Virus record (IMG/VR): IMGVR_UViG_3300032213_000871
Location: 1-29,823 of that record
Direction: 5' to 3' (one strand)
Length of the DNA: 29,823 bases
Source: a virus
Part shown: positions 1 to 8,627 of the stretch, one piece after another
Layout: each line of letters begins with the position of its first letter
How positions within the stretch are numbered: the stretch's first letter is position 1
The notes under the pieces: generated by a model
The model's database searches: none
What the model was told of the DNA's origin: nothing
Seen by the model: only the letters and a program-made list of their open reading frames with translations
Translations under genes and position numbers: made by a program

Positions 1-722
1 AACAACAAGCAGAAACCGTAGCCGGCACAGCAGTAGCACAAAGCACATCTAGTAGCACAACAGGCGGCGGTGTATCATCTAGTACCTCTGCTAGAACCAG
101 CACACAAACTCAAGTGGGTGCTTTTGTATTGCCAACTGGAGCACAGTCTACTACATCAAGTATAGAAGCAATTCGACCTCCTGTGCAAGCGGCTGCCACA
201 GAGTCTGCTCAAAATACTGGTTCTGGATTAACAACAGCAAGTATGCCATATCAATTTGGAGCAACTACTGCGCAATCAACTGCATCCATTGTGTCAGCAG
301 TTGAATCTCCTGTGTTAAACTTTGGATTTCAACTGCCCGTTGGCCGTAATACGTTTCAATCGGAGCCAGATGCAATTTCACAAAACGAAGGTATTAAGAT
401 TGGGTCACGCTCAACATTAAACGATGCAATGGAATCTCGCCCTGTGTTACCAAGTGCCACTGGGCAAGAACAACGCACAGATGCAGTAAACAAAACCGTA
501 CAGCCAAATGAATTGGCAGGCGGTATAGATATTCGAACAATGGCCACACAGCCCGTAGGATATCAAGCATACTCAACAGCCATGCCCGATGTGGCGTTTT
601 ACGCACCAAGAGAAATATACCGGAATCAAGTCAACGTCGACAATGCAAGATTGTTGCGTGGACTGGGTAGTGAAAGACTTCACCAAGAAATGGTGAATCA
701 ACAATATAAAATAGGAAATTAA
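1..722 (+). CDS. C-terminal part of a large Ser/Thr/Ala-rich phage protein (5' truncated by window)
   Basis: The reading frame is open from base 3 to the stop at 720-722, with no stop upstream, so the gene begins before the window. The visible part (about 239 aa) is rich in Ser, Thr, Gly, Ala and Gln, then ends in a more ordered tail with AFYAPREIYRNQ and a closing segment RLHQEMVNQQYKIGN. From memory of the family, similar tails end large hypothetical proteins of T4-like marine phages; I do not know their function. The composition suggests an extended structural or surface protein. Two small same-strand genes follow with 2 nt and then overlapping spacing, suggesting one transcript. Confidence 0.75.
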   Translation, partial: QQAETVAGTAVAQSTSSSTTGGGVSSSTSARTSTQTQVGAFVLPTGAQSTTSSIEAIRPPVQAAATESAQNTGSGLTTASMPYQFGATTAQSTASIVSAVESPVLNFGFQLPVGRNTFQSEPDAISQNEGIKIGSRSTLNDAMESRPVLPSATGQEQRTDAVNKTVQPNELAGGIDIRTMATQPVGYQAYSTAMPDVAFYAPREIYRNQVNVDNARLLRGLGSERLHQEMVNQQYKIGN

Positions 723-724
723 AA

Positions 725-886
725 ATGGAATATATCATTTATCTTGCAGTGGGAATTGCCATCGGATACCTAGTGTCACTAGGTGCTACCGGTGGCCCAA
801 GTAGCTCAGACCGTGCTCGGCACGATCTTGAATTTGCAAAAGAAAAATTAAAAATGTTTGGAGCCAAAAATGTCAGAAGAAATTAA
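725..886 (+). CDS. Small membrane protein, 53 aa
   Basis: ATG at 725 lies 2 nt after the previous stop. The product begins MEYIIYLAVGIAIGYLVSLG, a single hydrophobic segment over residues 3-20, followed by a short charged tail (SSSDRARHDLEFAKEKLK). It is therefore probably a single-pass membrane protein with a cytoplasmic charged end. The gene overlaps the start of the next gene by 17 nt, so it is likely co-translated. No function is recognised; a lysis-related or membrane-scaffold role would be speculation. Confidence 0.6.
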   Translation: MEYIIYLAVGIAIGYLVSLGATGGPSSSDRARHDLEFAKEKLKMFGAKNVRRN

Positions 887-1457
887 AAGTGTTGACGCCA
901 AGGTCGACGAACTAGAAGCGGCCGCTAAAAAATATGCCTCAAAAGATACTGTAATCTCAATTGGCGGGTATGAATTTACGCCGGCAAAACTTATGGTGGC
1001 TGCCACTATTGTCAGTAGTATACTGGGTGGATTATATGGCACCTTTGAAGTGTACAAAGACTATGTGGGTATGAAGAAAAAGATTGCTGAATATTCGGCA
1101 CCAGACCTGTCAGGCTTTGACAAACGGCTAGCTGTGATCGAAGAAAACTCAGCCAAGACCTCGGACTACACTCGAGACATCAAAACTGACTTGAAGAACG
1201 ATCTACGTCGCAACGAGTCAGTTACAGAACAAGTTGAACGTGGTGTTAAAACAGCTCAACGTGAAACTGAACAAGAAATGCGTGATATGCGCAAGGCAGT
1301 GCGTGAGGATCTAGAAAAGGCTCGCAACGAAGCCAATGTTATTCGCCGAGAAATGGCCGACGCACGTAGAGAAATTGAGCGCGAAGTTGTTCAGTTAAAG
1401 AAAGAAGTTGATAGCAAGATACAAAAAGCCATTGACAATCCACTGGCTAACAAGTAA
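870..1457 (+). CDS. Membrane-anchored coiled-coil protein, 195 aa
   Basis: ATG at 870 is preferred over the in-frame TTG at 858, because GGAG sits 6 nt upstream of it and the product then starts MSEEIKSVDAKV. Residues about 35-65 contain a hydrophobic stretch (LMVAATIVSSILGGLYG), consistent with one membrane span. The rest, from about residue 75, is highly charged with heptad-like Leu/Ile/Val spacing and many Glu/Arg/Lys residues, typical of a long coiled coil. Similar proteins occur in T4-like marine phages as far as I recall, without known function. The 3' end overlaps the end of the convergent racemase gene by 11 nt. Confidence 0.75.
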   Translation: MSEEIKSVDAKVDELEAAAKKYASKDTVISIGGYEFTPAKLMVAATIVSSILGGLYGTFEVYKDYVGMKKKIAEYSAPDLSGFDKRLAVIEENSAKTSDYTRDIKTDLKNDLRRNESVTEQVERGVKTAQRETEQEMRDMRKAVREDLEKARNEANVIRREMADARREIEREVVQLKKEVDSKIQKAIDNPLANK

Positions 1458-2124
1458 GTGCAGCCTGTACCAGGCTGTCTATACTGTTGACAATGGGAAT
1501 ATTTTCTTTTTGAGTATCACTGATAGCCAAGGGCAATTCAGTACAACCTAGTACTACGGCCCTTGCTCCACGATCTATTAGACTGTGAATTACTTTCGTT
1601 AGCAATACTTGTGATTCTGCAATTTTACCTGCTTTAATTAAATCAATTGCCGGTTGTACAAAAAAATCCATTTCGGCACGATCCGGAACTATACATCGCC
1701 AACCTTGTTGTTCCAATCTGTCTTGATAGATGCCATGTTCAATTGTGCCCTGCGTACCCATAATGCCAATGGTGGTGTTTTCAATATGTAAACTCTGGAG
1801 TTGATCGGCAATACTGTCTACAATGTGTATGATGGGTACGCCCAGTTTAACTAATTGATCATACCAGAAGTGTGCAGAGTTGCAAGGAATAACAATACGA
1901 CTGCATCCTGCGGCTTTTAATCCTCGAATACCATCCTCTAGCCAAGGCAGTGGATCATCATTGCCGGCTTGCATGGCAGCACTGCGATCAGGGATGCGTG
2001 GTTCGTTCCACAGCACAAACGGTATGTGTTCCTGATCGCAAGTAGCAGGTGTTTGCTTTATGAGTCTTGTAATAAACTCTGCGCTGGCAGCAGGTCCCAT
2101 TCCACCAAGTATGCCCAGTTTCAT
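1447..2124 (-). CDS. Aspartate/glutamate racemase family protein
   Basis: The 225-aa product has the usual length of the Asp/Glu racemase family. It starts MKLGILGGMGPAASAEF, the characteristic N-terminal glycine loop. It carries both catalytic cysteines in context: Cys81 in IPCNSAHFWY and Cys194 in VLGCTELPLA. These enzymes are cofactor-independent and use two thiols to interconvert L- and D-aspartate or glutamate; the exact substrate cannot be read from the sequence. The start overlaps the upstream stop (ATGA) and lacks a clear ribosome site, so translation is probably coupled. It is the last gene of a four-gene unit with a periplasmic binding protein and an SLC1-type symporter. Confidence 0.88.
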   Translation of the reverse strand: MKLGILGGMGPAASAEFITRLIKQTPATCDQEHIPFVLWNEPRIPDRSAAMQAGNDDPLPWLEDGIRGLKAAGCSRIVIPCNSAHFWYDQLVKLGVPIIHIVDSIADQLQSLHIENTTIGIMGTQGTIEHGIYQDRLEQQGWRCIVPDRAEMDFFVQPAIDLIKAGKIAESQVLLTKVIHSLIDRGARAVVLGCTELPLAISDTQKENIPIVNSIDSLVQAALTC

Positions 2125-2723
2125 TTTTTAAACAACAATGATGACGCAATGACCAGTGCAGTTTGTGCGGCCTCTACATCATCCGGCTGTTGTTTCCACC
2201 CCACGCTAATTTGTCCTATAAACACTCCGGGTTCAGCCGGCACACTTATACGACACATGTAGTTTACTCCGTTGTCTTTGTATACAAAGCCAATTTGGCT
2301 CTGTGGTTTCAGGTAAGGGCTGCAAGGAATTTTTCCAGACATGAGTCCTATCACATCGTTGTTGTTGTCATAGTTTTTACTAAACAGACCAACATCCAGG
2401 CCGTCGTGGCTTTTGTTTCTGCCACCATTGCGTGTGGACAAGAACACAATTTTTCTTGTGTTCACCAAGGTATTGACTTCCATGATAGACATCAGCTCTA
2501 TATCAGTATGCTTCAACAAGAAATTGTAGGCTTCCTCGTATCGACCGTTCATCTTGGGCAGGGCCTGCTGGGCCCGATAAGTTGCCATCATGGCATCTTT
2601 CTCTGAATAAACAAACCAGCCTGCAAAGCCCAGAACGCACAGTAATATCACTGTGAATAATCTAAATGGACTTTGCCCAATCCAGTTTAGTATTTCAAGC
2701 AGGGCTTCTTTGATCTTGTCCAT
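2121..2723 (-). CDS. Membrane-anchored hypothetical protein, 200 aa
   Basis: ATG at 2723 (MDKIKEALLEIL) is chosen over a TTG further upstream. It overlaps the 3' end of the symporter gene by 29 nt. A hydrophobic segment around residues 20-40 (LFTVILLCVLGFAGWFVY) predicts one N-terminal membrane anchor. The remainder looks globular and soluble, with VNYMCRISVP and FIGQISVGWKQQPDD near the end. That ending is faintly reminiscent of small sensor folds (GAF/Cache-like), but I cannot assign a family. Tight packing between the transporter and racemase genes suggests that all four are expressed together. Its topology, whether periplasmic or cytoplasmic, is undetermined. Confidence 0.75.
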   Translation of the reverse strand: MDKIKEALLEILNWIGQSPFRLFTVILLCVLGFAGWFVYSEKDAMMATYRAQQALPKMNGRYEEAYNFLLKHTDIELMSIMEVNTLVNTRKIVFLSTRNGGRNKSHDGLDVGLFSKNYDNNNDVIGLMSGKIPCSPYLKPQSQIGFVYKDNGVNYMCRISVPAEPGVFIGQISVGWKQQPDDVEAAQTALVIASSLLFKK

Positions 2724-3984
2724 GTTCAGATTCTTTGTCGCACACAAACGCTGTTACTGCAACGTTGCCATGCACATGACTTGCTGTGCGAATCATGTCC
2801 ATCAATGGATCAACTGCAATCAACAACACCAATACTGCTTCGCTTGGTAACTTTAGTAAATCACAAACAACTGCCACTGTGGCCACTGTGAGAATACCTG
2901 TTGTGCCGGCCGATGCTAGACCAGCAAGTATACTACCAAACAACACAACAATCAACCCGGTAAATCCCAATGGTGCGTCATAGATGTTGGCAATGAACAC
3001 TGTGGCAATGGCATAGTACACAATACTGCCAATGCGGTTAACAGTGAAACTCAGTGGCACTGTTAGTTCAACGCCACCTTTGTCAAACTTTAATTTATGT
3101 AGGGCTTCCTGTGCGTAAGGGATACAGGCCAAACTACTGCGTGAACTAATTGCAACAATCAACGTTTCTTTAGTTTCTTTAACAACAGTGCCCAGGCTCA
3201 GGCCAGAACGCCACCAAATTACCACAGTTCCTGCTATAACAACTAGTAGTCCACCAATGAACTGTTGCATCACAAAGTCAAACATGGTCATAAAAATACC
3301 CACGCCAACTTTGCCTACCTGTGCTGAAATCATTGCTAACAATGCAACGGGCAGGAAGTAGTTAAGAAACTTGAATATGCTGATACTGGCCTGCTGAATA
3401 CTCTTCAGTACTTCTACCAACATCTTTTGGCCTTCTGTTTTAAGATGCCCTAGTGCTACACCAAAGATCAAACAGAAAATCACAATCTTCAAACTCTCAC
3501 CATTGTTTAGTGTGTTGAAAATGTTTTCTGGAATAAACTTCTCTGCCATCTTGCCTGCATTAACTTCTGCTGCCACTGGCATGGGTTCTTTGAGTGTGAT
3601 ATTCAAGTCAGTACCGGTGTCTTTGCTGTTGACCAAGGCGCCTAGTTGTGTTTTCTTCTCTGGGGTCATTTCGGATCCCGTAACAACAACTGTGCCCACA
3701 CCAATCACAGCGGCCAGGAACATACTAGATACAAAGCCAATGATGATTTTGCGTATCAGTGTTTGACTGCCTTCTTTTTGTAGCAGGCCAATGATGCCTA
3801 CAAGGATAGTGGCCAACAAGAATGGCAACACAACCACTTTGAGCAGACTGATATAGATACCACCAATGCTTTCAAAGTTCATGCTGAAGGCTGGCGCATA
3901 CACACCTGCCAGTACGCCCACAATGATGGAACCAAGTATGGTCCACGGGCTGGTTAAAAACGTTTTTAAATTTGCGGTTGTCAT
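2695..3984 (-). CDS. Dicarboxylate/amino acid:cation symporter (DAACS/SLC1 family)
   Basis: The 429-aa product has the family's usual length and many hydrophobic segments from residue 14 to 412. Family landmarks are visible: an HP1-like serine-rich hairpin (AISSRSSLACIPYAQEAL, about 278-295), an HP2-like ASAGTTGILTVAT (about 357-369), and the TM8 signature DPLMDMIRTASHVHGNV (392-408). Asp396 and Arg399-Thr400 match the substrate-binding Asp/Arg/Thr of acidic amino acid carriers. The TM7 signature NMDGT is replaced by NRIGS (316-320), and the usual NVxGD is HVHGN. Such proteins sit in the inner membrane and import acidic amino acids or dicarboxylates. AGGA lies about 7 nt before the ATG. The binding-protein gene ends 9 nt upstream. 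Confidence 0.88.
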   Translation of the reverse strand: MTTANLKTFLTSPWTILGSIIVGVLAGVYAPAFSMNFESIGGIYISLLKVVVLPFLLATILVGIIGLLQKEGSQTLIRKIIIGFVSSMFLAAVIGVGTVVVTGSEMTPEKKTQLGALVNSKDTGTDLNITLKEPMPVAAEVNAGKMAEKFIPENIFNTLNNGESLKIVIFCLIFGVALGHLKTEGQKMLVEVLKSIQQASISIFKFLNYFLPVALLAMISAQVGKVGVGIFMTMFDFVMQQFIGGLLVVIAGTVVIWWRSGLSLGTVVKETKETLIVAISSRSSLACIPYAQEALHKLKFDKGGVELTVPLSFTVNRIGSIVYYAIATVFIANIYDAPLGFTGLIVVLFGSILAGLASAGTTGILTVATVAVVCDLLKLPSEAVLVLLIAVDPLMDMIRTASHVHGNVAVTAFVCDKESEHGQDQRSPA

Positions 3985-3993
3985 GATGTGTCC

Positions 3994-4812
3994 TTATTTC
4001 TTTTCTGCTTTGTAACGGTCCATTAACTTCCTGGTGTCAATAGTACTGTATTCATTCTTGATCACATAATCCACAATGCTCAACAACTGAGTAGATTTGT
4101 TGTTGACTGCCACAGCAATATTGTCCACGCTGTCAGAGATAGTGATTGACTTTGTGGTAATTGCCGCATCGGGTTTTTCAAACGCAATCTTCTTGATTTC
4201 AAATTCGTCACGGTAAGCTGCCGCAATGTCTCCGCGAGTAACTTTGTCAATAATTACATCCCACTTGTCTTCGGGAAGGAACACAGCATTAGGAAAGTTT
4301 ACTCTGGCAAATGTGTCGTAACTGGAGTTACGGATAAAACTGATCTTGCCATTAAAGTCACGGATAACTTGATATGTTTCTTTGCCTTGCGAGTTTTGAC
4401 TCAGCCAAAGTCGATTGATAACCAAGCTCTGTCTTAATCGAACATAAGGTGTGCTGAACTTGACCACTTGTAGTCTAGGTCCTGTTACTGATAACTTGCT
4501 CACAGCAATGTCTGCCGCGCCTGCACGAACCTGTTCTACAACTTCGGCAAAGCTCTCGGCATCACGTCTGAACTGCACAGGAACGCCAAGCATGACTCCA
4601 ATGCGTCGAGCAATTTCAACGTCAAGACCTTTGATATCATCCTCGCCACCTGAAAAGAACGGAGGGTTATCTTTTTTGGTCATTGCCACAACAAGCACAT
4701 TGGCTTTTTTAATTGCGGCAATATCAGCAGGTAGTGGTACTGGTGATCCGGGCATCTGTGCCGAAGCAACAGAAGCTAACAATAATAATGCAGAAGCGAT
4801 TAGTTTTTTCAT
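3994..4812 (-). CDS. Periplasmic solute-binding protein, polar amino acid type
   Basis: The product starts MKKLIASALLLLASVASAQ, a clear Sec signal peptide with probable cleavage after ASA. An ATG 12 nt upstream (4824) is an alternative start; I prefer 4812 because a weak GGA lies before it. The mature part resembles family 3 (amino acid) binding proteins of ABC systems: KGLDVEIARRIGVMLGVPV, then ADIAVSKLSVTGPRLQVV and KFSTPYVRLRQSLVINR, and a later GDIAAAYRDEFE. Its usual role is to capture an amino acid in the periplasm. No ABC permease or ATPase is present in the window. It is instead followed by an SLC1-type symporter, an unusual pairing. A late-type promoter with a stem-loop precedes it. 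Confidence 0.85.
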   Translation of the reverse strand: MKKLIASALLLLASVASAQMPGSPVPLPADIAAIKKANVLVVAMTKKDNPPFFSGGEDDIKGLDVEIARRIGVMLGVPVQFRRDAESFAEVVEQVRAGAADIAVSKLSVTGPRLQVVKFSTPYVRLRQSLVINRLWLSQNSQGKETYQVIRDFNGKISFIRNSSYDTFARVNFPNAVFLPEDKWDVIIDKVTRGDIAAAYRDEFEIKKIAFEKPDAAITTKSITISDSVDNIAVAVNNKSTQLLSIVDYVIKNEYSTIDTRKLMDRYKAEKK

Positions 4813-4830
4813 TTGTGTGTCCATAATGTA

Positions 4831-4856
4831 GGTATTTAATACCCAGTTTATTTATG
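4831..4856 (-). promoter_or_regulatory. Late-type promoter and 5' stem-loop for transporter module
   Basis: On the minus strand, CATAAATAA (4848-4856) resembles the T4 late box TATAAATA. The dyad GGTAT-TAA-ATACC (4831-4843) follows 5 nt further on and would lie at the start of the mRNA. The signal lies upstream of the binding-protein gene. Confidence 0.55.
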
Positions 4857-4860
4857 TAAA

Positions 4861-4883
4861 AAAAGTCCCTTAACGGGACTTTT
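4861..4883 (-). terminator. Factor-independent terminator after the 120-aa gene
   Basis: A perfect 9-bp stem AAAAGTCCC/GGGACTTTT with 5-nt loop is followed on the minus strand by seven T residues. It sits 5 nt past the stop of the 120-aa gene. The plus strand also has a short T run, so it may be bidirectional. Confidence 0.85.
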
Positions 4884-4887
4884 GTTG

Positions 4888-5250
4888 TCAAGCAGGGTGT
4901 TTTTCAATAACCCCGTCCCACTCGGGACCTGGATCCGTTTCCATGTATCGGTTAATGCGATTACGCATATCTTCGTAAAAACTATCTAACTCTCTGTTCC
5001 AACTGCCAATTAAATGCCCTAATGCTTGTTGGCAATAATTCCAATCACGCTTTCGGTAATTTATTAACAAATTGTTATGAAGGGTTGTTTTGCTTTCAGT
5101 AAACGGTAACTCTGTAATTGGAATTGTGTCAACTACACAGTACGCAGTTACTTCGGTATTTCCGGGCACGATCCGAATAGTATCCAATTCCAGCACTGTG
5201 TACTTTTCGCGATAACTTTCAATTTGGGCAGGATCAATAATAATGTTCAC
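4888..5250 (-). CDS. Hypothetical phage protein, 120 aa
   Basis: The start is GTG at 5250, with AAGGA 8 nt upstream; no better in-frame ATG exists. The product (MNIIIDPAQIESYREKYTVL...) is acidic and lacks signal peptide or membrane segments. A mid-part with HNNLLINYRKRDWNYCQQAL looks helical. A strong factor-independent terminator hairpin follows the stop, so the gene is probably a single-gene unit. It is divergent from the metallophosphoesterase, with only 26 nt between starts. I do not recognise a function. Confidence 0.7.
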   Translation of the reverse strand: MNIIIDPAQIESYREKYTVLELDTIRIVPGNTEVTAYCVVDTIPITELPFTESKTTLHNNLLINYRKRDWNYCQQALGHLIGSWNRELDSFYEDMRNRINRYMETDPGPEWDGVIEKHPA

Positions 5251-5276
5251 GATGTGTTTCCTTTTAAATATGTATC

Positions 5277-6068
5277 ATGCAATTGACATTTGATTTAATT
5301 TCTGACCTACATCTGGGGCCCACAGACACATTTGATTGGACTGGCTTAGCCACCAGCCCGCTGTGTGTGGTTGCCGGCGATATCTCCATGGATGTTGAAA
5401 TAGTCAGAGAAACGTTAGAACATCTCAGCCACTGCTATCAAGCGGTGTTTTATATTGATGGCAACAATGAACATAGATACAGTTTAGATTCACTAACAGA
5501 CAGTTATAACATACTAGAAGAAGCCATTGCAGAAATTGACAATGTGGTATTTTTGCAAGACAATTGTGTTATTGTTAATAACGTTGCATTCATTGGATCC
5601 AATGGTTGGTGGACATATGACTTAGATCAAGAAATCGACGACGAGCAATGTAGATTATGGTATTGTGATGTCATGGATGTTGGCATGCCAGTCACCAGTG
5701 CTATACATAGTATGGCGTACAATGATGCCGCTTATCTTAGTAATAGTATTAAAAAACTTCAAACACATCCTGACGTCAAATCCATTGTTCTTGTTACGCA
5801 TACTGTTCCAAATGTAGAACTAATCGATCATGATATGGAAATTACATCAACATACAAGTTTAATGTTATGGGAAATTCAATTATACCAGTGGTGTTAGAT
5901 GCTGATACAGAAAATAAAGTTAAGACCTGGTGCTTTGGACATTATCACAATCCCATCGACCAGCACCAAAATGGCATCAGATATGTAAACAATTGCCGAG
6001 GGCGAGTTGAAGATTCCTTAGAGTGGACTCTGCCGTACTACCCCAAGCGTATTGTCATTGACGTTTAA
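5277..6068 (+). CDS. Calcineurin-like metallophosphoesterase
   Basis: The 263-aa product shows the metallophosphoesterase motifs in order: SDLHLG (Asp10, His12), AGDIS (Asp35), a GNNEH block near residue 62 in place of the usual GNHE, LVTHT near residue 174, and FGHYHNPID near 222. These residues bind two metal ions that hydrolyse phosphoester bonds. The substrate could be nucleic acid, a nucleotide or phosphoprotein and is not determined. It is the only rightward gene between 1.5 and 20 kb. Its stop overlaps the convergent clpS stop. No Shine-Dalgarno sequence precedes the ATG, but a TAAATA box ends 6 nt upstream, so the transcript may be leaderless. Confidence 0.85.
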   Translation: MQLTFDLISDLHLGPTDTFDWTGLATSPLCVVAGDISMDVEIVRETLEHLSHCYQAVFYIDGNNEHRYSLDSLTDSYNILEEAIAEIDNVVFLQDNCVIVNNVAFIGSNGWWTYDLDQEIDDEQCRLWYCDVMDVGMPVTSAIHSMAYNDAAYLSNSIKKLQTHPDVKSIVLVTHTVPNVELIDHDMEITSTYKFNVMGNSIIPVVLDADTENKVKTWCFGHYHNPIDQHQNGIRYVNNCRGRVEDSLEWTLPYYPKRIVIDV

Positions 6069-6370
6069 TGTGTAGTTTCGGGTTCTAATTTAATCTGCAA
6101 CGGATAATCGTTGCTACGAGCATCCAGCGTAACTTCAATTCCTTTTTGTTCAGCAATTTCGTAAGGCAAAATTGCCACAACTGCAGACCCAGAATTGTGA
6201 ATATCTTCAGTGATTGCTACAGCAGTTTCAGCAGTGTATTCAAAGTGTTGTATCAAACTTTCAACTACAAAATCTACAGATGTTTTATTGTCGTTCAAGT
6301 AGATAATTTTAAACAACGGTGGCTCACGTAATTCTACTTTTGATTTTGACACTGTATTTGTATCTGCCAT
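6065..6370 (-). CDS. clpS: ClpS-like adaptor for ClpAP (N-degron recognition)
   Basis: ATG at 6370 has AAGGA 7 nt upstream and gives 101 aa, the usual ClpS size; the GTG at 6397 lies in the leader hairpin. The core PPLFKIIYLNDNKTSVDFVV matches the ClpS fold start, and IHNSG supplies the conserved His (His58, E. coli His66). Asn26-Asp27 align with the E. coli pair that grips the N-terminal amine. The gatekeeper Met40 is Val32 here, and E. coli Asp36 is Asn28. ClpS delivers proteins with destabilising N-terminal residues to ClpAP. No clpA or clpP is in the window, so it would have to act on the host protease, by activating, redirecting or competing. Confidence 0.85.
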   Translation of the reverse strand: MADTNTVSKSKVELREPPLFKIIYLNDNKTSVDFVVESLIQHFEYTAETAVAITEDIHNSGSAVVAILPYEIAEQKGIEVTLDARSNDYPLQIKLEPETTH

Positions 6371-6387
6371 TTTATATCCTTTGTTAT

Positions 6388-6418
6388 GTGGGGACACCGC
6401 GTCCCCACAGTATTTACT
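6388..6418 (-). promoter_or_regulatory. Late-type promoter and strong 5' stem-loop for clpS
   Basis: On the minus strand, AGTAAATA (6411-6418) is followed 2 nt later by an 8-bp perfect GC-rich hairpin GTGGGGAC-GCGGT-GTCCCCAC (6388-6408), then AAGGA and the clpS ATG. There is no T run, so it is not a terminator. Confidence 0.6.
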
Positions 6419-6424
6419 ATTATA

Positions 6425-6880
6425 TTAAGAAGTGTAAGTGATTGCAATAGCCTTTGGCTTGGCTTCTTCTGGAATTTCACGTTTTAAGTAAATGTTCAGA
6501 ATGCCCAGTTCAAGATGCGCATTGGTAATTTCCACATGGTCTGCTAGTTGAAACTCTCTGCGAAAACTACGCTCGCTAATGCCTTTGTGCAGATATTTTG
6601 TAGTATCTTCATTCTCTACCGTTTCTCGATTGTGCTTGCCTTCGACTATTAAGACTTTCTTATCTTTAGTAACAGAAAGATCGTTATAGCCAAAGCCAGC
6701 AACAGCCACACTGATCATGTACTCGTCGTCATTTACTTGTACAATGTCATAAGGTGGGTAATTAGTGTTGCCTTGTTGTGCGCTTACACGCATGAGATCA
6801 TCAAACATGTTATCGAAACCGATACCAAATTTGTGTAGTGCAGGAATGTCAAAACTACGAAGTGTTAATGTTTTAGTCAT
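6425..6880 (-). CDS. Small heat-shock protein (Hsp20 / alpha-crystallin family)
   Basis: The 151-aa product contains an alpha-crystallin domain from about residue 42 (PPYDIVQVNDDEYMISVAVA) to residue 135, with the family signature ahead of GILNIYLKREIPEE. The C-terminal tail PKAIAI carries the I-x-I anchor used for oligomer assembly. These chaperones hold unfolding proteins in the cytoplasm without ATP for refolding by GroEL or DnaK. Hsp20 genes are common in T4-like marine phages. AAAGGAG precedes the ATG well. The leader contains a late box and a two-part stem-loop, and its 3' half is almost identical to the leader upstream of groES. ClpS follows downstream. Confidence 0.95.
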   Translation of the reverse strand: MTKTLTLRSFDIPALHKFGIGFDNMFDDLMRVSAQQGNTNYPPYDIVQVNDDEYMISVAVAGFGYNDLSVTKDKKVLIVEGKHNRETVENEDTTKYLHKGISERSFRREFQLADHVEITNAHLELGILNIYLKREIPEEAKPKAIAITYTS

Positions 6881-6883
6881 TTG

Positions 6884-6906
6884 TTTTCTCCTTTATTAAG
6901 CAAGTT
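6884..6906 (-). repeat. Shared leader element, copy A (hsp20)
   Basis: This 23-nt element includes the AAAGGAG ribosome site and matches copy B at 9051-9073 in 22 of 23 positions. It starts with AACTTGCTTAATAAAGG on the minus strand. Confidence 0.85.
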
Positions 6907-6914
6907 GACTATAC

Positions 6915-6954
6915 TGTGTGGACCCGACCATCGGCATCCACACATGTATTTATT
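6915..6954 (-). promoter_or_regulatory. Late-type promoter and 5' stem-loop for hsp20
   Basis: On the minus strand, TAATAAATAC (6946-6954 region) is followed by a hairpin. Its outer stem is TGTGTGGA/TCCACACA (6915-6922 with 6937-6944) and its inner stem is CCGA/TCGG. The hairpin lies at the expected mRNA start, ahead of the shared leader element. Confidence 0.6.
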
Positions 6955-6980
6955 ATGACAAGATCAAATTATCTTGTCAT
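6955..6980 (-). other. Palindrome directly after groEL stop
   Basis: A perfect 10-bp stem, ATGACAAGAT with ATCTTGTCAT and a 6-nt loop, begins right after the groEL stop. It lacks a T tract, so it may cap the 3' end of the transcript or weakly terminate, just ahead of the hsp20 late box. Confidence 0.6.

Positions 6981-8627
<1,647 letters not shown>

Noticed and set aside
6388-6408. Terminator between hsp20 and clpS
   Set aside because: The hairpin has no T run on either strand and lies just after a late box, so a leader hairpin fits better.
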